This document shows positions 25,844 to 34,120 of a stretch of DNA of 64,000 nucleotides, in pieces. Under the pieces are notes generated by a model. The model searched no databases. It was not told the origin of the DNA and saw only the letters and a program-made list of their open reading frames with translations. The position numbers were made by a program, and so were the translations under genes. Source of the stretch: Kribbella pittospori (GTDB lineage Bacteria > Actinomycetota > Actinomycetes > Propionibacteriales > Kribbellaceae); contig NZ_SJKB01000008.1 in the NCBI RefSeq assembly GCF_004331465.1, positions 401,979 through 465,978 of the forward strand, written 5' to 3'. How positions within the stretch are numbered: the stretch's first letter is position 1; each line of letters starts with the position of its first letter.

Positions 25844-26724
25844 CCACCGCGGATGCCGCAGGCACCTGGAAGCTCGGCAACGTCACCGTCAACCGGATGG
25901 GCTTCGGCGCCATGCGGATCACCCCTAACCCCGATCGTCAGGTGGCGATCCGGGTCTTGAGGCGGGCGGTCGAGCTTGGCGTCAACCACATCGACACGGC
26001 TGCGTTCTACCGTTCGCCGGGCGGGACGCTGAGGGTCGGTGACGGCGAGGCGCGGTATGCCAACGAGCTGATCCGCGAGGCGTTGGCGCCGTACCCCGAT
26101 GAGCTGGTGATCACGACAAAGGTCGGGCCGGGCGAGAACCCTGAGCGTGGTTTCTACCATGCGCTGACCGCGGCCGAGCTGCGGACGCAGGTCGAGACGA
26201 ACCTGCGCCAGCTCGGCCTCGACTGCCTGGACGTTGTGAACATGCGGATCATGAAGAAGCCGGGCGCCGACTCGATCGCGGACCGATTCGGAGCGCTCGC
26301 TGACCTGCGGGACGCCGGGCTGATCCGGCAGCTCGGGGTGTCGAACGTGCGTGCGGACCACCTGGACGAGGCGCTCGCGATCGCGCCGGTGGTGTGCGTG
26401 CAGAACAGCTACGCCATCGATCTGCGCCGTGAAGAGGACGCGCTGATCCGGCTGTGCGCTGAACGGGACATCGCCTACGTCCCGTTCTTCGCGATCGCCG
26501 GCGCGGAGCGTGAGAGCGGCGCGACGCCTGAGGACTCGTCTGCTGTTGAGGCGATCGCCGCCCAGCACGGCGTCTCGCCGCAACAGATCCGGCTCGCGTG
26601 GACTCTGCATCAAGGTGCGAATGTGCTGGCGATCCCGGGCACCGGGAACCCTGCCCATCTCGAGGAGAACATCGCCGCCGGCGCCATACGGTTGTCGCCT
26701 GCGGAGCTGGCCGCGCTGGGCTGA
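25840..26724 (+). CDS. Aldo/keto reductase
   Basis: This 294-residue NADPH-dependent reductase fold overlaps the RraA-like gene by four bases. Catalytic positions visible are the Asp of HIDTAAFY, the Tyr of the same motif and the Lys of VITTKVG. The position usually occupied by His carries DVVNMRIM, as in the subgroup with NLR or NMR at this point. The C-terminal cofactor loop is IPGTGNPAHLEENIAA. It acts on aldehydes or ketones in the cytoplasm; the natural substrate is unknown. Its stop lies four bases from that of the converging LLM gene. Confidence 0.9.
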   Translation: MTTADAAGTWKLGNVTVNRMGFGAMRITPNPDRQVAIRVLRRAVELGVNHIDTAAFYRSPGGTLRVGDGEARYANELIREALAPYPDELVITTKVGPGENPERGFYHALTAAELRTQVETNLRQLGLDCLDVVNMRIMKKPGADSIADRFGALADLRDAGLIRQLGVSNVRADHLDEALAIAPVVCVQNSYAIDLRREEDALIRLCAERDIAYVPFFAIAGAERESGATPEDSSAVEAIAAQHGVSPQQIRLAWTLHQGANVLAIPGTGNPAHLEENIAAGAIRLSPAELAALG

Positions 26725-26728
26725 CGCC

Positions 26729-27625
26729 TTAGGACGTCGACTGGCTGACCGCGGCCCGTACTGCGGGGACTACCTCCTGCGCCCACCGCGCGACCTGGAC
26801 GTCGTACGCGTCGGCGCCTCGCGGGAACAACGTGAACCCGGCCGCGCCGTGCTCGAGGATCGCGCCAGTGAGTTCCTCGATCCACTGCGCGGGCGAACCA
26901 CCGATCCAGCGGCCCTCGTCATCGCGGGCACGGCGGGCCGGCGACGCGGTGAGCGCGCCGGGGAAGTTGTAGATCGTGGCGACGTCGGACGGCTTGCGGC
27001 CGACCGACAGCGCGGCCTCGTCGATGATCGGGCGGGACCAGTGGTAGCGGTCGCTCAGCCAGTCCGCGGCGCGCCCCGGGATCCAGCCGTCCGCCTGCCG
27101 GCCGGTCGCGGCGAGCGACTTCGGGCCGTTCGATCCGGTCCAGATGAGCGGCGCGGGAACGTTCGCCGGCTCGAGCTGACCGATCGGGTAGTGCTTGGTC
27201 GGTTCGGGTCGGCCGCCGTCGGACATCGCGTGGAGGAGTTGCATCGCCTCCTCGAAGGCTTCGACCGCTTCGGCGGGCCGCAGTCCCGGTACGCCCATCG
27301 TGGTGATCCGGTCCCAGGCGCCGCCCGCGCCGAGGCCGAGGATGAACCGCCCGTCGGACAGTGCGGCGAGGGAGGTCGCCGTGCGTGCAAGAACGGGGGC
27401 CGGGCGCAGCGGGAGATTGGTGACGTTGACGAACGCGGACAGGTGCTGGGTCCGGCCGAGGAGTACGCCGATTGTCGCGTAGCCGTCGAGGAGGTCGGCG
27501 ACGTACGGGTGGTCCGAGACCGAGACATGGTCCAGCCCGTCCCGGTCGGCCTGCGTGGCCAGGTGCAGGAGGGCGGTGACGTCGCGGACGCCGGCCGGGG
27601 AGCCGTAGCCGAACTTGGGGGTCAT
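26729..27625 (-). CDS. LLM class F420-dependent oxidoreductase
   Basis: This 298-residue luciferase-like TIM barrel has HVSVSDHPY near the N-terminus, RTATSLAALSDGRFILGLGA in the middle (a hallmark of the family) and the late segment PAQWIEELTGAILEHGAAGF. Actinomycete members use deazaflavin F420 rather than FMN. It diverges from a MarR gene at 27718, and an 11-base inverted repeat in the gap (27640-27676) probably makes the pair a regulator-target unit. A GGAG-like site precedes ATG 27625. Confidence 0.88.
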   Translation of the reverse strand: MTPKFGYGSPAGVRDVTALLHLATQADRDGLDHVSVSDHPYVADLLDGYATIGVLLGRTQHLSAFVNVTNLPLRPAPVLARTATSLAALSDGRFILGLGAGGAWDRITTMGVPGLRPAEAVEAFEEAMQLLHAMSDGGRPEPTKHYPIGQLEPANVPAPLIWTGSNGPKSLAATGRQADGWIPGRAADWLSDRYHWSRPIIDEAALSVGRKPSDVATIYNFPGALTASPARRARDDEGRWIGGSPAQWIEELTGAILEHGAAGFTLFPRGADAYDVQVARWAQEVVPAVRAAVSQSTS

Positions 27626-27639
27626 GATGAGGTCTCCTT

Positions 27640-27676
27640 ATAGTTCGTAGGCCTAAATAGTAGCGCTACGAACTAT
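27640..27676. promoter_or_regulatory. Long palindrome, probable MarR operator
   Basis: ATAGTTCGTAG (27640-27650) and CTACGAACTAT (27666-27676) are perfect inverted copies separated by 15 bases. A second short palindrome, GTAGCGCTAC (27660-27669), overlaps the right arm. The site begins 14 bases upstream of the LLM start and ends about 40 bases before the MarR start, so one bound dimer pair could control both. Confidence 0.75.
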
Positions 27677-27705
27677 GAGGCCTGCAAACTGTTTGCTGAC
27701 CGGAC

Positions 27706-27711
27706 TACCAT
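27706..27711 (+). promoter_or_regulatory. -10 element TACCAT of a leaderless transcript
   Basis: TACCAT ends six bases before ATG 27718 with no ribosome binding site between (GAGGGC lies too close to serve). Confidence 0.45.
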
Positions 27712-27717
27712 GAGGGC

Positions 27718-28143
27718 ATGGCCACAACGACAGCGCGGGACGCGGACCTGGCCGGTGCACTGGTCCAGACGATGCACGTGCTGCAGGATCTGTACGCCGA
27801 GACCAGCCGGCCGCTCGGCCTCACCCCGCAGCAGGCCCACCTGCTGTGCGTCCTGCTCGGCGGGCCGCTCGGGATGACCGAGCTCAGCCGCATCCTCAGC
27901 ATCGAACGCTCCAGCCTGACGAGCATGGTCGACCGCCTCGAACGCCGCGACCTGGTCAGCCGGATCCCCAACCCGACCGACCGTCGCGCCTGCCAGATCG
28001 AGCTGACCAAGTCCGGCCTCGCCCTGGCGCACGACGCCCACAAAGGCTTCACCGAGCGCATCGACGCGATGACCACGGGTCTGACCGCGGCCGACCGTCG
28101 CACCCTCGCGGCGACCCTGCAGAAGATCGTCGCCGAGGCCTGA
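27718..28143 (+). CDS. MarR family transcriptional regulator
   Basis: This 141-residue winged-helix protein has the core MTELSRILSIERSSLTSMVD (recognition helix) and the wing LVSRIPNPTDRRACQIELT, both classic MarR. These dimers usually release DNA on binding a phenolic or oxidising ligand. It diverges from the LLM oxidoreductase and is followed directly (stop TGA then start GTG) by an alpha/beta hydrolase gene, making a two-gene operon. The large palindrome at 27640-27676 is its likely binding site. Confidence 0.92.
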   Translation: MATTTARDADLAGALVQTMHVLQDLYAETSRPLGLTPQQAHLLCVLLGGPLGMTELSRILSIERSSLTSMVDRLERRDLVSRIPNPTDRRACQIELTKSGLALAHDAHKGFTERIDAMTTGLTAADRRTLAATLQKIVAEA

Positions 28144-28818
28144 GTGCCCGAGGTCGTCCGCGCTGGGGCCCGGATCGCCTACGAGGTGAGTGGTGACGGG
28201 CCGGCCCTCGTACTGATCCGGAACAACCGGCGACCGCGGGACTTTCGGCCGGCCGACTGGCTTGCCGACCGGTTCCGGGTGGTGCAGGTGCATCCGGTCG
28301 GATTCGGCGCGAGTGAGCGGCCGGCGGAGTACGACTTCGGGAGCATCGGCGCGCAGGTGCTGGCGGTCCTCGACCACGAGGGCATCGACCGGTTCGTGGT
28401 GTGGGGTTTCTCCCAGCCGGCCTGCATGGCGGCGATGGTCGCGCGGACGACGAGCCGCGCGGCGGGCCTCGTCATGGGCGGGGTCGCGCCGATCGGAATC
28501 CCGACCGACGGCGACATGCGCCGGATGGAACGGGAGCCTCGGCTACGCCGGCCGCCGTTGGAGTTCTGGCGCGCGTACCGATCCCACGACTGGCACCACG
28601 AGCTCAGATGCTTCACCGGCACCAAGATCGTGTACGTCGGGACCGCGGACAAGGCGATCAACCGGGTACGGCGCCTGAAGCCGGTGCTCCGGGGCATCGA
28701 CTGTGTGTGTTTGGAGTTCGAGGGACTCGACCACGCGGCGTCCTCGCTGGGTGTCGACACACCGGATGGTCGGCTCATCGTCGAGGCCGTGGTGGAGCAC
28801 CTGCCCGACGGGTGGTGA
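28144..28818 (+). CDS. Alpha/beta hydrolase with a non-standard nucleophile elbow
   Basis: This 224-residue protein starts at GTG 28144, immediately after the MarR stop. The fold is clear from VHPVGFGASERP (oxyanion region), a predicted nucleophile Ser in VVWGFSQPACMAAMV, and a late His in FEGLDHAASS. The elbow reads GFSQP rather than GXSXG, with Pro in place of the final Gly. It is shorter than usual (about 270) and has little cap domain. It may hydrolyse an ester whose product is sensed by the MarR protein; this is inference from gene order. Confidence 0.8.
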   Translation: MPEVVRAGARIAYEVSGDGPALVLIRNNRRPRDFRPADWLADRFRVVQVHPVGFGASERPAEYDFGSIGAQVLAVLDHEGIDRFVVWGFSQPACMAAMVARTTSRAAGLVMGGVAPIGIPTDGDMRRMEREPRLRRPPLEFWRAYRSHDWHHELRCFTGTKIVYVGTADKAINRVRRLKPVLRGIDCVCLEFEGLDHAASSLGVDTPDGRLIVEAVVEHLPDGW

Positions 28819-28820
28819 GG

Positions 28821-29342
28821 TCAGCGGCGGCCGCCGAACTCCCACGGGAAGACTTCGGCGTCGGGTGCCTCGACGAGCGTTGCGGCGGCCTGTGGCTCGG
28901 GAGCTTCTACGAGGGCAGCGCGGCCCAGGTGTTTGCCGGCGTCGAGACTGAGCAGGTCGCCGTACATGATGAGGTGCGGTGAGGTGAGCGGCCGGGGCTC
29001 GTCCTGGGTGATGACCAGGTAGCGGTTGTACCCCTCGACGGCGTTCGCGAAGTCCCACATGGTGGTGCCGACGTGCTTGCAGAAACGGTGGATCTGGATC
29101 GAGTCGAAGGCGCCGGCGCGGTAGTACGGCTCGTCGTACGCGAAGGTGTTGACGGCCTCGTCGTCCGGGAGATCGACGATGTGCAGGCTGCCGGTCGTCT
29201 CCTCGCCGTCCGCGGTCAGCGTCGGACCACGGGCGACGAGCTCCTCGGCGTACCGATCCATGAACGCCCAGTGCTCCTCGTTGAGGTTCACCTTGACGTC
29301 GTACCCACCGACCCGGTCCCGTCCGTACACGAAGTACTCCAC
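28821..29342 (-). CDS. YciI-like protein
   Basis: This 173-residue protein starts at GTG 29342. The first 90 residues (MEYFVYGRDRVGGYD, EEHWAFMDRYAEELVARGPT, SLHIVDLPDDEAVNTFAYDE) match the YciI ferredoxin-like fold with its His-Asp pair. A C-terminal extension rich in Ala, Pro and Glu is not part of that domain. It follows the Shedu-like gene by 19 bases on the same strand, so the two may be co-transcribed. Biochemical function is unknown for most YciI proteins. Confidence 0.8.
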   Translation of the reverse strand: MEYFVYGRDRVGGYDVKVNLNEEHWAFMDRYAEELVARGPTLTADGEETTGSLHIVDLPDDEAVNTFAYDEPYYRAGAFDSIQIHRFCKHVGTTMWDFANAVEGYNRYLVITQDEPRPLTSPHLIMYGDLLSLDAGKHLGRAALVEAPEPQAAATLVEAPDAEVFPWEFGGRR

Positions 29343-29361
29343 GGGACCGGACCTTAGCCGC

Positions 29362-30465
29362 TCAGGAGTTCGCGGCCAGGTGGAGTCGGAGGATGGTGTC
29401 GTAGTCGACGATCTCGACGGCGGCGTCGGTCACGTCGGCCGGGTTGACCGTGTCCTGGGTGCCGATCACCAGCAGCTTGCGCGGGTCGCTGACCTCAACG
29501 CCGTACTTCGTCTGGGCGAAGGCACGGTGCTCGGGGGACGTGAAGTAGTCCGCGTACCGAGCGAGGGCGACCGCACCGTCGTGCACCGAGGTCGTGCGGT
29601 GGTGCTTCTTGCCCTCCAGCAGCGGGAGGCCGAGGTCGCCGACGATGTGGTTGCCGTCCGCGGTTTCGAGGATGAAGTCCGGCTGCAGCGCGTCGCCGTC
29701 CTCCTGCCGCTCGAGGAACGGCCGGCGGATCAGCCGGGTCGCGTCGAACGCCGACAGCAGGATGCTCTCGTTGTCCTCGAGGAACTGGTCGACGGTCGAG
29801 TCCGGCAGGCCGTGCCCGAGGTACGTGCTGGCGAACGGGGAACCCTTCAGGTCCAGGTCGCCCACCGGCACGCTCAGGGTGCCGATCGGGTCGAGGTGGT
29901 CCGCGGCCTGGGCGTAGTTCCGCAGGAAGGCGAGGTACTTGTCGGCCGGCTCGGACCGGTGGATCGCGAGCGCGAAGAACGTCCAGTGGACCCGGATCGA
30001 CGCGCCGACGGTGTGTACGAGCAGGACCCGGTCGAACAGCGAGTAGTTGCCCGGCGCGAACTGCAGGAGCTGCTCACCCGGCCCGACGAACTCGTTGCCG
30101 ATCATCTTGTCCGCACCCGGGAACCGATCCACCAGCTCCCGCCGGCCGACCTCGGTCGCGACAGTGGCGTCCTTGAACAGGTTCTCCCCCGGCAGCGAGA
30201 CGACCGCTGCACCGTCGCCGAGCCCAAAGTACTCCTCGACGCTCGCCGCCTTCCGCCGCCGTACCTCGAGCGACCGGTACTCCCGGCTCACCCCGACCAG
30301 CTCCACGATGTTCCAGTCCGGCGTCTCCGTCAGCACCATCATCCGCGGAAACAGCAACGGCCCCGGCAGCTCGTTCCGGTGACTCCCGGCCAGATGCTCC
30401 CCCACCCCCTTGAGGTGCTCCCCCCAGAACTGACCATTCACCTTCACAAACTCAGTGGGCTTCAT
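29362..30465 (-). CDS. Shedu-like (DUF4263) nuclease-fold protein with an altered active site
   Basis: This 367-residue protein starts at ATG 30465; an in-frame codon at 30507 has no support. The last 140 residues resemble the DUF4263/Shedu core: TVDQFLEDNESILL (lead helix), LQPDFILETADGN, a short strand IVGDLGLPLLEGKK, then AVALARYADYFTS and KLLVIGTQ. In Shedu nucleases the Asp of PDF and an ELK-type Glu-Lys pair are catalytic. Here the ELK position reads DLG, so the lysine is missing unless nearby EGKK substitutes. The first 220 residues are unrecognised. The anti-phage role of Shedu is known; any such role here is inference. A YciI gene lies directly downstream. Confidence 0.65.
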   Translation of the reverse strand: MKPTEFVKVNGQFWGEHLKGVGEHLAGSHRNELPGPLLFPRMMVLTETPDWNIVELVGVSREYRSLEVRRRKAASVEEYFGLGDGAAVVSLPGENLFKDATVATEVGRRELVDRFPGADKMIGNEFVGPGEQLLQFAPGNYSLFDRVLLVHTVGASIRVHWTFFALAIHRSEPADKYLAFLRNYAQAADHLDPIGTLSVPVGDLDLKGSPFASTYLGHGLPDSTVDQFLEDNESILLSAFDATRLIRRPFLERQEDGDALQPDFILETADGNHIVGDLGLPLLEGKKHHRTTSVHDGAVALARYADYFTSPEHRAFAQTKYGVEVSDPRKLLVIGTQDTVNPADVTDAAVEIVDYDTILRLHLAANS

Positions 30466-30578
30466 CGCCTGCTCTCTCTCGCGCTCACACTCCGACGTAA
30501 CAGCCAACTCCAGCCTGACCCACCGCTATTCCCCGAAGTATGCCGGGGTATGGCGCGGCGCTCCGTCGGTAGTGGCCG

Positions 30579-31319
30579 TCAGAGCTGGGATCGCAGGACC
30601 TCGAACTCGCAGCCTGGTGAGGCTGGGTCGAAGCCGTGCTCGATGAGCCAGCGCGATGCGCCCAGGCTTCGCAACGACCACCACGCGCGGATCACGTCGA
30701 GATCGACGTCGTCGGTGCCGTAGCCGGCGAGGAGGTCGGCAAGGCGCTCCTCGTGTCCGAGCGTCAGAATGGCGAGGTCGAACATCGCGTCGCCCTGGCT
30801 CGCCTCGGACCAGTCGATCACGCCGGTGACCTCGTCACCGTCGGCGAATATGTGGGTGATCTGCAGATCCCCGTGCGTGAACACCGGTTTCCACGGCCGG
30901 AGCGCTACCTCGGCAATCTCGCGGTTCCGGGTGACGAGGTCGGCGGGCAGTACGCCGTTGGCGATGAGCCACTCGCATTCGCTGTCGAGGTGCGCTGCGA
31001 GCTCGTCGATGCTCTTACCGTTCCACGGCGGCAGCGGCGCATCGTGCAACGTCCGTACGGCGGCACCCGCCGCAGCCCACGCCGCCGCGGACGCACTCGA
31101 CGGCTCCCCGAGCACGCCGAGCGCTGTCCCCGACACCGCAGCAAGCGCGAGCACATGCGGCTTCCGCCACAGCACCTCCGGAGTCGGGATCGGCACCATG
31201 GCCATCGCCTCGACCTCGACGTCCAAGCGCGTCTGATCAGCGTCGACCTTCAGGAACATGTCGCCGACGCGCAGAGTCGTCCGCTCGCTATGCGCGACGA
31301 CAACCTCAACCTCATCCAC
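30579..31319 (-). CDS. Aminoglycoside phosphotransferase-like kinase
   Basis: This protein of about 246 residues (if started at GTG 31319) has the kinase catalytic motif FTHGDLQITHIF and the metal-binding motif GVIDWSEASQGDAMFDLA, typical of APH/choline kinase-like enzymes. The N-terminal strand region (TTLRVGDMFLKVD) carries the ATP-binding lysine. A longer frame back to GTG 31436 exists, but the added residues are unlike the family. The substrate is unknown: such kinases modify antibiotics, hydroxyl metabolites or macrolides, and a resistance role should not be assumed. Confidence 0.82.
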   Translation of the reverse strand: MDEVEVVVAHSERTTLRVGDMFLKVDADQTRLDVEVEAMAMVPIPTPEVLWRKPHVLALAAVSGTALGVLGEPSSASAAAWAAAGAAVRTLHDAPLPPWNGKSIDELAAHLDSECEWLIANGVLPADLVTRNREIAEVALRPWKPVFTHGDLQITHIFADGDEVTGVIDWSEASQGDAMFDLAILTLGHEERLADLLAGYGTDDVDLDVIRAWWSLRSLGASRWLIEHGFDPASPGCEFEVLRSQL

Positions 31320-31459
31320 GCCGGCAATTCTCGCGAGGGGCCTACCAAAAGTCGCCAGATTTACTGCTCCCGACCACGCGCAGCCGCTTTCGACGTCGCG
31401 TCCGGGCTCCCGCCTCCTCTGGCCAAGGATCGTCACCGCCGTAAGTACACTGCGCTCTC

Positions 31460-32026
31460 ATGTCATCCGAGCAGGTCACCGTCGGCCCGGTCGAACTCAG
31501 CTACACCCTCACCCAGGACGACTGGCTCGATGGCTTCATCGCCCACCGACGCCACGTTCGTCGTCCCTGGCTGGTCCCGCTACTGATCGCCGCGGCCGTC
31601 GTCGGGGTCCTCCTCGCGTCTCGCGACTCCCGGGCCCTGTCGGCGGGTGACGTCGCAGCCCTCGCCTTGGCGGTGTCCGTCGCCATCGTGATCGGCCTGC
31701 TGCTGTTCCGGTTCCTTGTCACCGCCCGCTGGATGTATCGCTGGCAGGTGCGCCTGATCATGCGCGGGAATCCGTGGCTGTCCGAGCCCATCCGAGCCAC
31801 CGTCGACGACACCGGCCTAAGTCTCACCAGCGCAAGCCGAAGCGAAACAGCCGCCTGGTCCAACTACCTCCGGTACGTCGAAACCGACCGGTCGTTCGTA
31901 CTCCGCGCGTCCGAGCGACTCGGCGCCGCGATCCTCGTCCTGCCAAAGCGCGGCCTGGTCACGGCCGAACCCGCGCCACTACGCGCGCTCCTCGAAACCC
32001 ACTGCCGCCAACGTCACACCGATTAG
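31460..32026 (+). CDS. YcxB-like membrane protein
   Basis: This 188-residue protein starts at ATG 31460, eight bases after TACACT. It has a short cytosolic N-terminus, two adjacent membrane spans (residues 38-57 and 67-86) and a C-terminal soluble domain. The phrase WLSEPIRATVDDTGLSLTSA, followed by AWSNYLRYVETDRSFVL, is the YcxB-like domain. Function is unknown. A strong hairpin 16 bases after the stop (32042-32074) with a following T-run is its probable terminator. Confidence 0.82.
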   Translation: MSSEQVTVGPVELSYTLTQDDWLDGFIAHRRHVRRPWLVPLLIAAAVVGVLLASRDSRALSAGDVAALALAVSVAIVIGLLLFRFLVTARWMYRWQVRLIMRGNPWLSEPIRATVDDTGLSLTSASRSETAAWSNYLRYVETDRSFVLRASERLGAAILVLPKRGLVTAEPAPLRALLETHCRQRHTD

Positions 32027-32041
32027 CCTGGCCCTCGGCGC

Positions 32042-32074
32042 AGCCCCTGACCACGTTTCCGCAGGTCAGGGGCT
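32042..32074. terminator. Strong hairpin terminator after the YcxB-like gene
   Basis: AGCCCCTGACC (32042-32052) pairs perfectly with GGTCAGGGGCT (32064-32074), and CTTTTC follows. The loop CGTTTCCGCA is shared with the hairpin after the tRNA-Tyr gene at 34121, suggesting the pair are ancestral copies flanking the inserted element. Confidence 0.8.
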
Positions 32075-32085
32075 CTTTTCGTGCG

Positions 32086-32137
32086 GGTGGCGGGTGCAGG
32101 GTTCGACCTGCGTAGGCATACGGCGACAGATTTACAG
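32086..32137 (-). repeat. Partial tRNA-Tyr copy, att site remnant (left end)
   Basis: These 52 bases match 34178-34230, the 3' half of the tRNA-Tyr gene from the end of the acceptor stem to the anticodon loop, with one mismatch and one missing base in the T-loop. The 5' half is absent, so no tRNA can be made. This is the usual displaced att copy left by an element that integrated into a tRNA gene. Confidence 0.8.
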
Positions 32138-32689
32138 CCCAGCCCACAATCTGGGCCCTGACCAGGCAAAACGCCGTTCCCGGCCGGCGCGAGGGCACGA
32201 CCAGGGCCGACGGGTCTCGATATCCAGCCTGCGATCTCCGGATTATGTGTAGGCCCGACGTCGCCTCACGAGTCTCGGGAATCTCGATAGCAGGCACGAA
32301 GCCGTGCAGATAGCCGTCTGATTCGTCTCAGCAGTCGCACCGAGGCTCTGCCGTTTCTGAGCGCTCCGGGTGCGGTTCCGGGTACGCCGATCCGTGTCCG
32401 GTCGCCGTACGGATGCCGAGCCTTGAATGAGCTTGAGCGCCCAGCGCGCGACACAATGTCTGCCATGCCGCCAACTAGTGCCGGGCTAACCGGCCGAGGA
32501 ACAACAACCAAGTCATGCATCGACGTATCGCCCGCCAGGAGTGCGTCAGCACCAGAGCCGACGACCCCGCCGGACCACCGGGGATTGCAGACGTTCATGA
32601 CCCGCTCACCCGCCACGAGCTTACGTACCTCGAGGTTCCAGAGATCGAATTTGTTAGTCTGGGCGTGGCCGGCGGCATATGGTCTCCGC
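32138..32689. other. Non-coding stretch inside the element relic
   Basis: I see no credible gene in these 550 bases. Open frames are present on both strands, but they lack recognisable motifs, good ribosome binding sites and the third-position GC bias of the neighbours. Base composition is visibly less GC-rich than the flanks, as expected for imported, decaying DNA. Confidence 0.5.
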
Positions 32690-33325
32690 CTACGGCCAGG
32701 TCGTGGTTCCGGCGTCAGGGGCAAAATCGAGAGCCTGCAATCCGTATGACCCGAAATGCGATTTCCGGAGCGCGTTCACTGACAGCCACTCGAACGTCGC
32801 GGGGTTGCCGATCAATGCCGGATTGATGACGAACCGTACTTCGTCGCGCGCGGTGTTGAACGAGAACGGAACGTCAGTGGTGACGGCTTCTCCACCCGAG
32901 GGGAGCGGCGTCCGATCGATGACAAACGCTCGGAATGCGATGCCGTCCCAGCTCAGCAGAACGAAATACTCGAACCGGTTTTTCTGACCTGGCGGGTACA
33001 GATAACCCGCGATCGAGCCTGGCTGGGTGTCCAGGGCGAAGGCCCATAAGAACATCCCGGACGCACCGTTTGGCTGCGGGGGTGCTGCCGGCACCGGAGC
33101 CGCCAGCCGCATGGTCATTGCAAAGGTTCCAGACTCCTTGGAGACCTCGGCCCGGACGATATCGAAGTATCCCTGCTCCTTCTCGCTGCCCAGGCTTTGG
33201 GTGTTCGGATTGCCCGCGTCTCCGACAGGATCGTCAACCGCCACGGTTTGAGCGCTCGCGGTGCCAGTACCGATGAAGGCGACCAGCATCGACGCCAGCG
33301 CCGTGATCATGATTCTTCTGAACAT
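32690..33325 (-). CDS. Secreted protein of unknown function inside the element relic
   Basis: This 211-residue protein starts at ATG 33325. A clear Sec signal peptide (ITALASMLVAFIGTGTASA) has likely cleavage before QTVAVDDP. The mature part is about 185 residues, has no cysteines, and is rich in beta-strand patterns (FAMTMRLAAPVPAA, RFEYFVLLSWDGIAFRAFV), suggesting a beta-sandwich. I do not recognise a family. Being intact inside a decayed element, it is probably either recent or under selection. Codon use is less GC-biased than its neighbours, which supports transfer. Confidence 0.75.
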   Translation of the reverse strand: MFRRIMITALASMLVAFIGTGTASAQTVAVDDPVGDAGNPNTQSLGSEKEQGYFDIVRAEVSKESGTFAMTMRLAAPVPAAPPQPNGASGMFLWAFALDTQPGSIAGYLYPPGQKNRFEYFVLLSWDGIAFRAFVIDRTPLPSGGEAVTTDVPFSFNTARDEVRFVINPALIGNPATFEWLSVNALRKSHFGSYGLQALDFAPDAGTTTWP

Positions 33326-33826
33326 GGTTCCCCCTGCTGCAACGGCCCCGGTCGGCCGGGAGCCGGAGCCGTCGTCTCACCATGCCTGCCGGCTGCCGCC
33401 CCCTCTTCCAGCCAGACTCCCCCCACCAACTCCGCTTCCACAAGGGCGCGCATCTGCAACGGAGAAATTTGCAGAATCCAAGCATTTGAGTAATTCCCGG
33501 CCATCCTATGTTTTCGGGCCGGGTACGAACGGGGGTATCGCATCCAGCGCGGCGACCCACTGGCCGGCGTTCCATTCGTCCACTTCGTGCTGGGAGACGT
33601 CCACGAACCCGGTACCCGTGCGCCCGGATGCCAGGTCGACCTCTCGCCTCGATTCTGCGCGGGAAACGCAACATCCCGAAGGGGATCGGCCTCAGACGAC
33701 GAGCTAATCCGCCTCGTGATGACGCACCCGGTGAGGTGCCGACGCCCGCGCGAACGTCGCGGCGGACGGGTTGTTGACAAGCCGGGACGGCCAAAGTGTC
33801 GTCTGAGGCCCGCTGCTCAAGCCGTT
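33326..33826. other. Gene debris inside the element relic
   Basis: No intact gene is visible. On the reverse strand a protein-like segment of about 45 codons ends at a stop at 33506 (it contains EVDEWNAGQWVAALDAIPPF), but it has no start and no recognised family. It may be the tail of a lost gene. The rest shows interrupted frames. Confidence 0.4.
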
Positions 33827-34041
33827 CCTGCGGGCAGGCCGTACGACCTTCGGCACGCCGACATCACCTTCCAACTGAACGCCGGCGTACCCGCCACTCA
33901 GGCAGCCGAGTGGGCAGGCAACTCGGTCAAGATGGCGATGGAGGTCTACGCCGGATGCGTCGACGGCCAGACCAGCACACCCTCAAGCGGCTGATCGCCG
34001 CGACGGAGGAGGACGAGGCCGGACCGACTCCGAAGAACTAA
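33827..34041 (+). pseudogene. Tyrosine integrase C-terminal remnant, frameshifted
   Basis: The frame encodes GRPYDLRHADITFQLNAG, followed by AAEWAGNSVKMAMEVYAGCV. This is the C-terminal catalytic core of phage-type tyrosine recombinases, with the Arg-X-X-His box and the active Tyr. The N-terminal two-thirds is missing. After DGQ (about 33972) the frame shifts, and the expected tail (QHTLKRLIAATEEDEA) continues in another frame to 34041. It lies 140 bases from the tRNA-Tyr gene, the usual place for the integrase of a tRNA-borne element. Confidence 0.8.
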
Positions 34042-34120
34042 GGGCACGAATAGGGCGCACAGGGCCGTTGCTCGCCGGTCCTGACCGGACACCACCGGAC
34101 ACCGGGCCCAGATACGACAG

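Noticed and set aside
30579..31319. An aminoglycoside resistance gene
   Set aside because: The kinase fold is certain but the family covers many substrates; nothing ties it to a drug.
32086..32160. A second tRNA-Tyr gene
   Set aside because: Only the 3' half is present, with a base missing in the T-loop and no 5' acceptor or D arm; it cannot fold as a tRNA.
32266..32724. A 152-residue protein inside the element relic
   Set aside because: No motif, no ribosome binding site, and composition unlike coding genes here.
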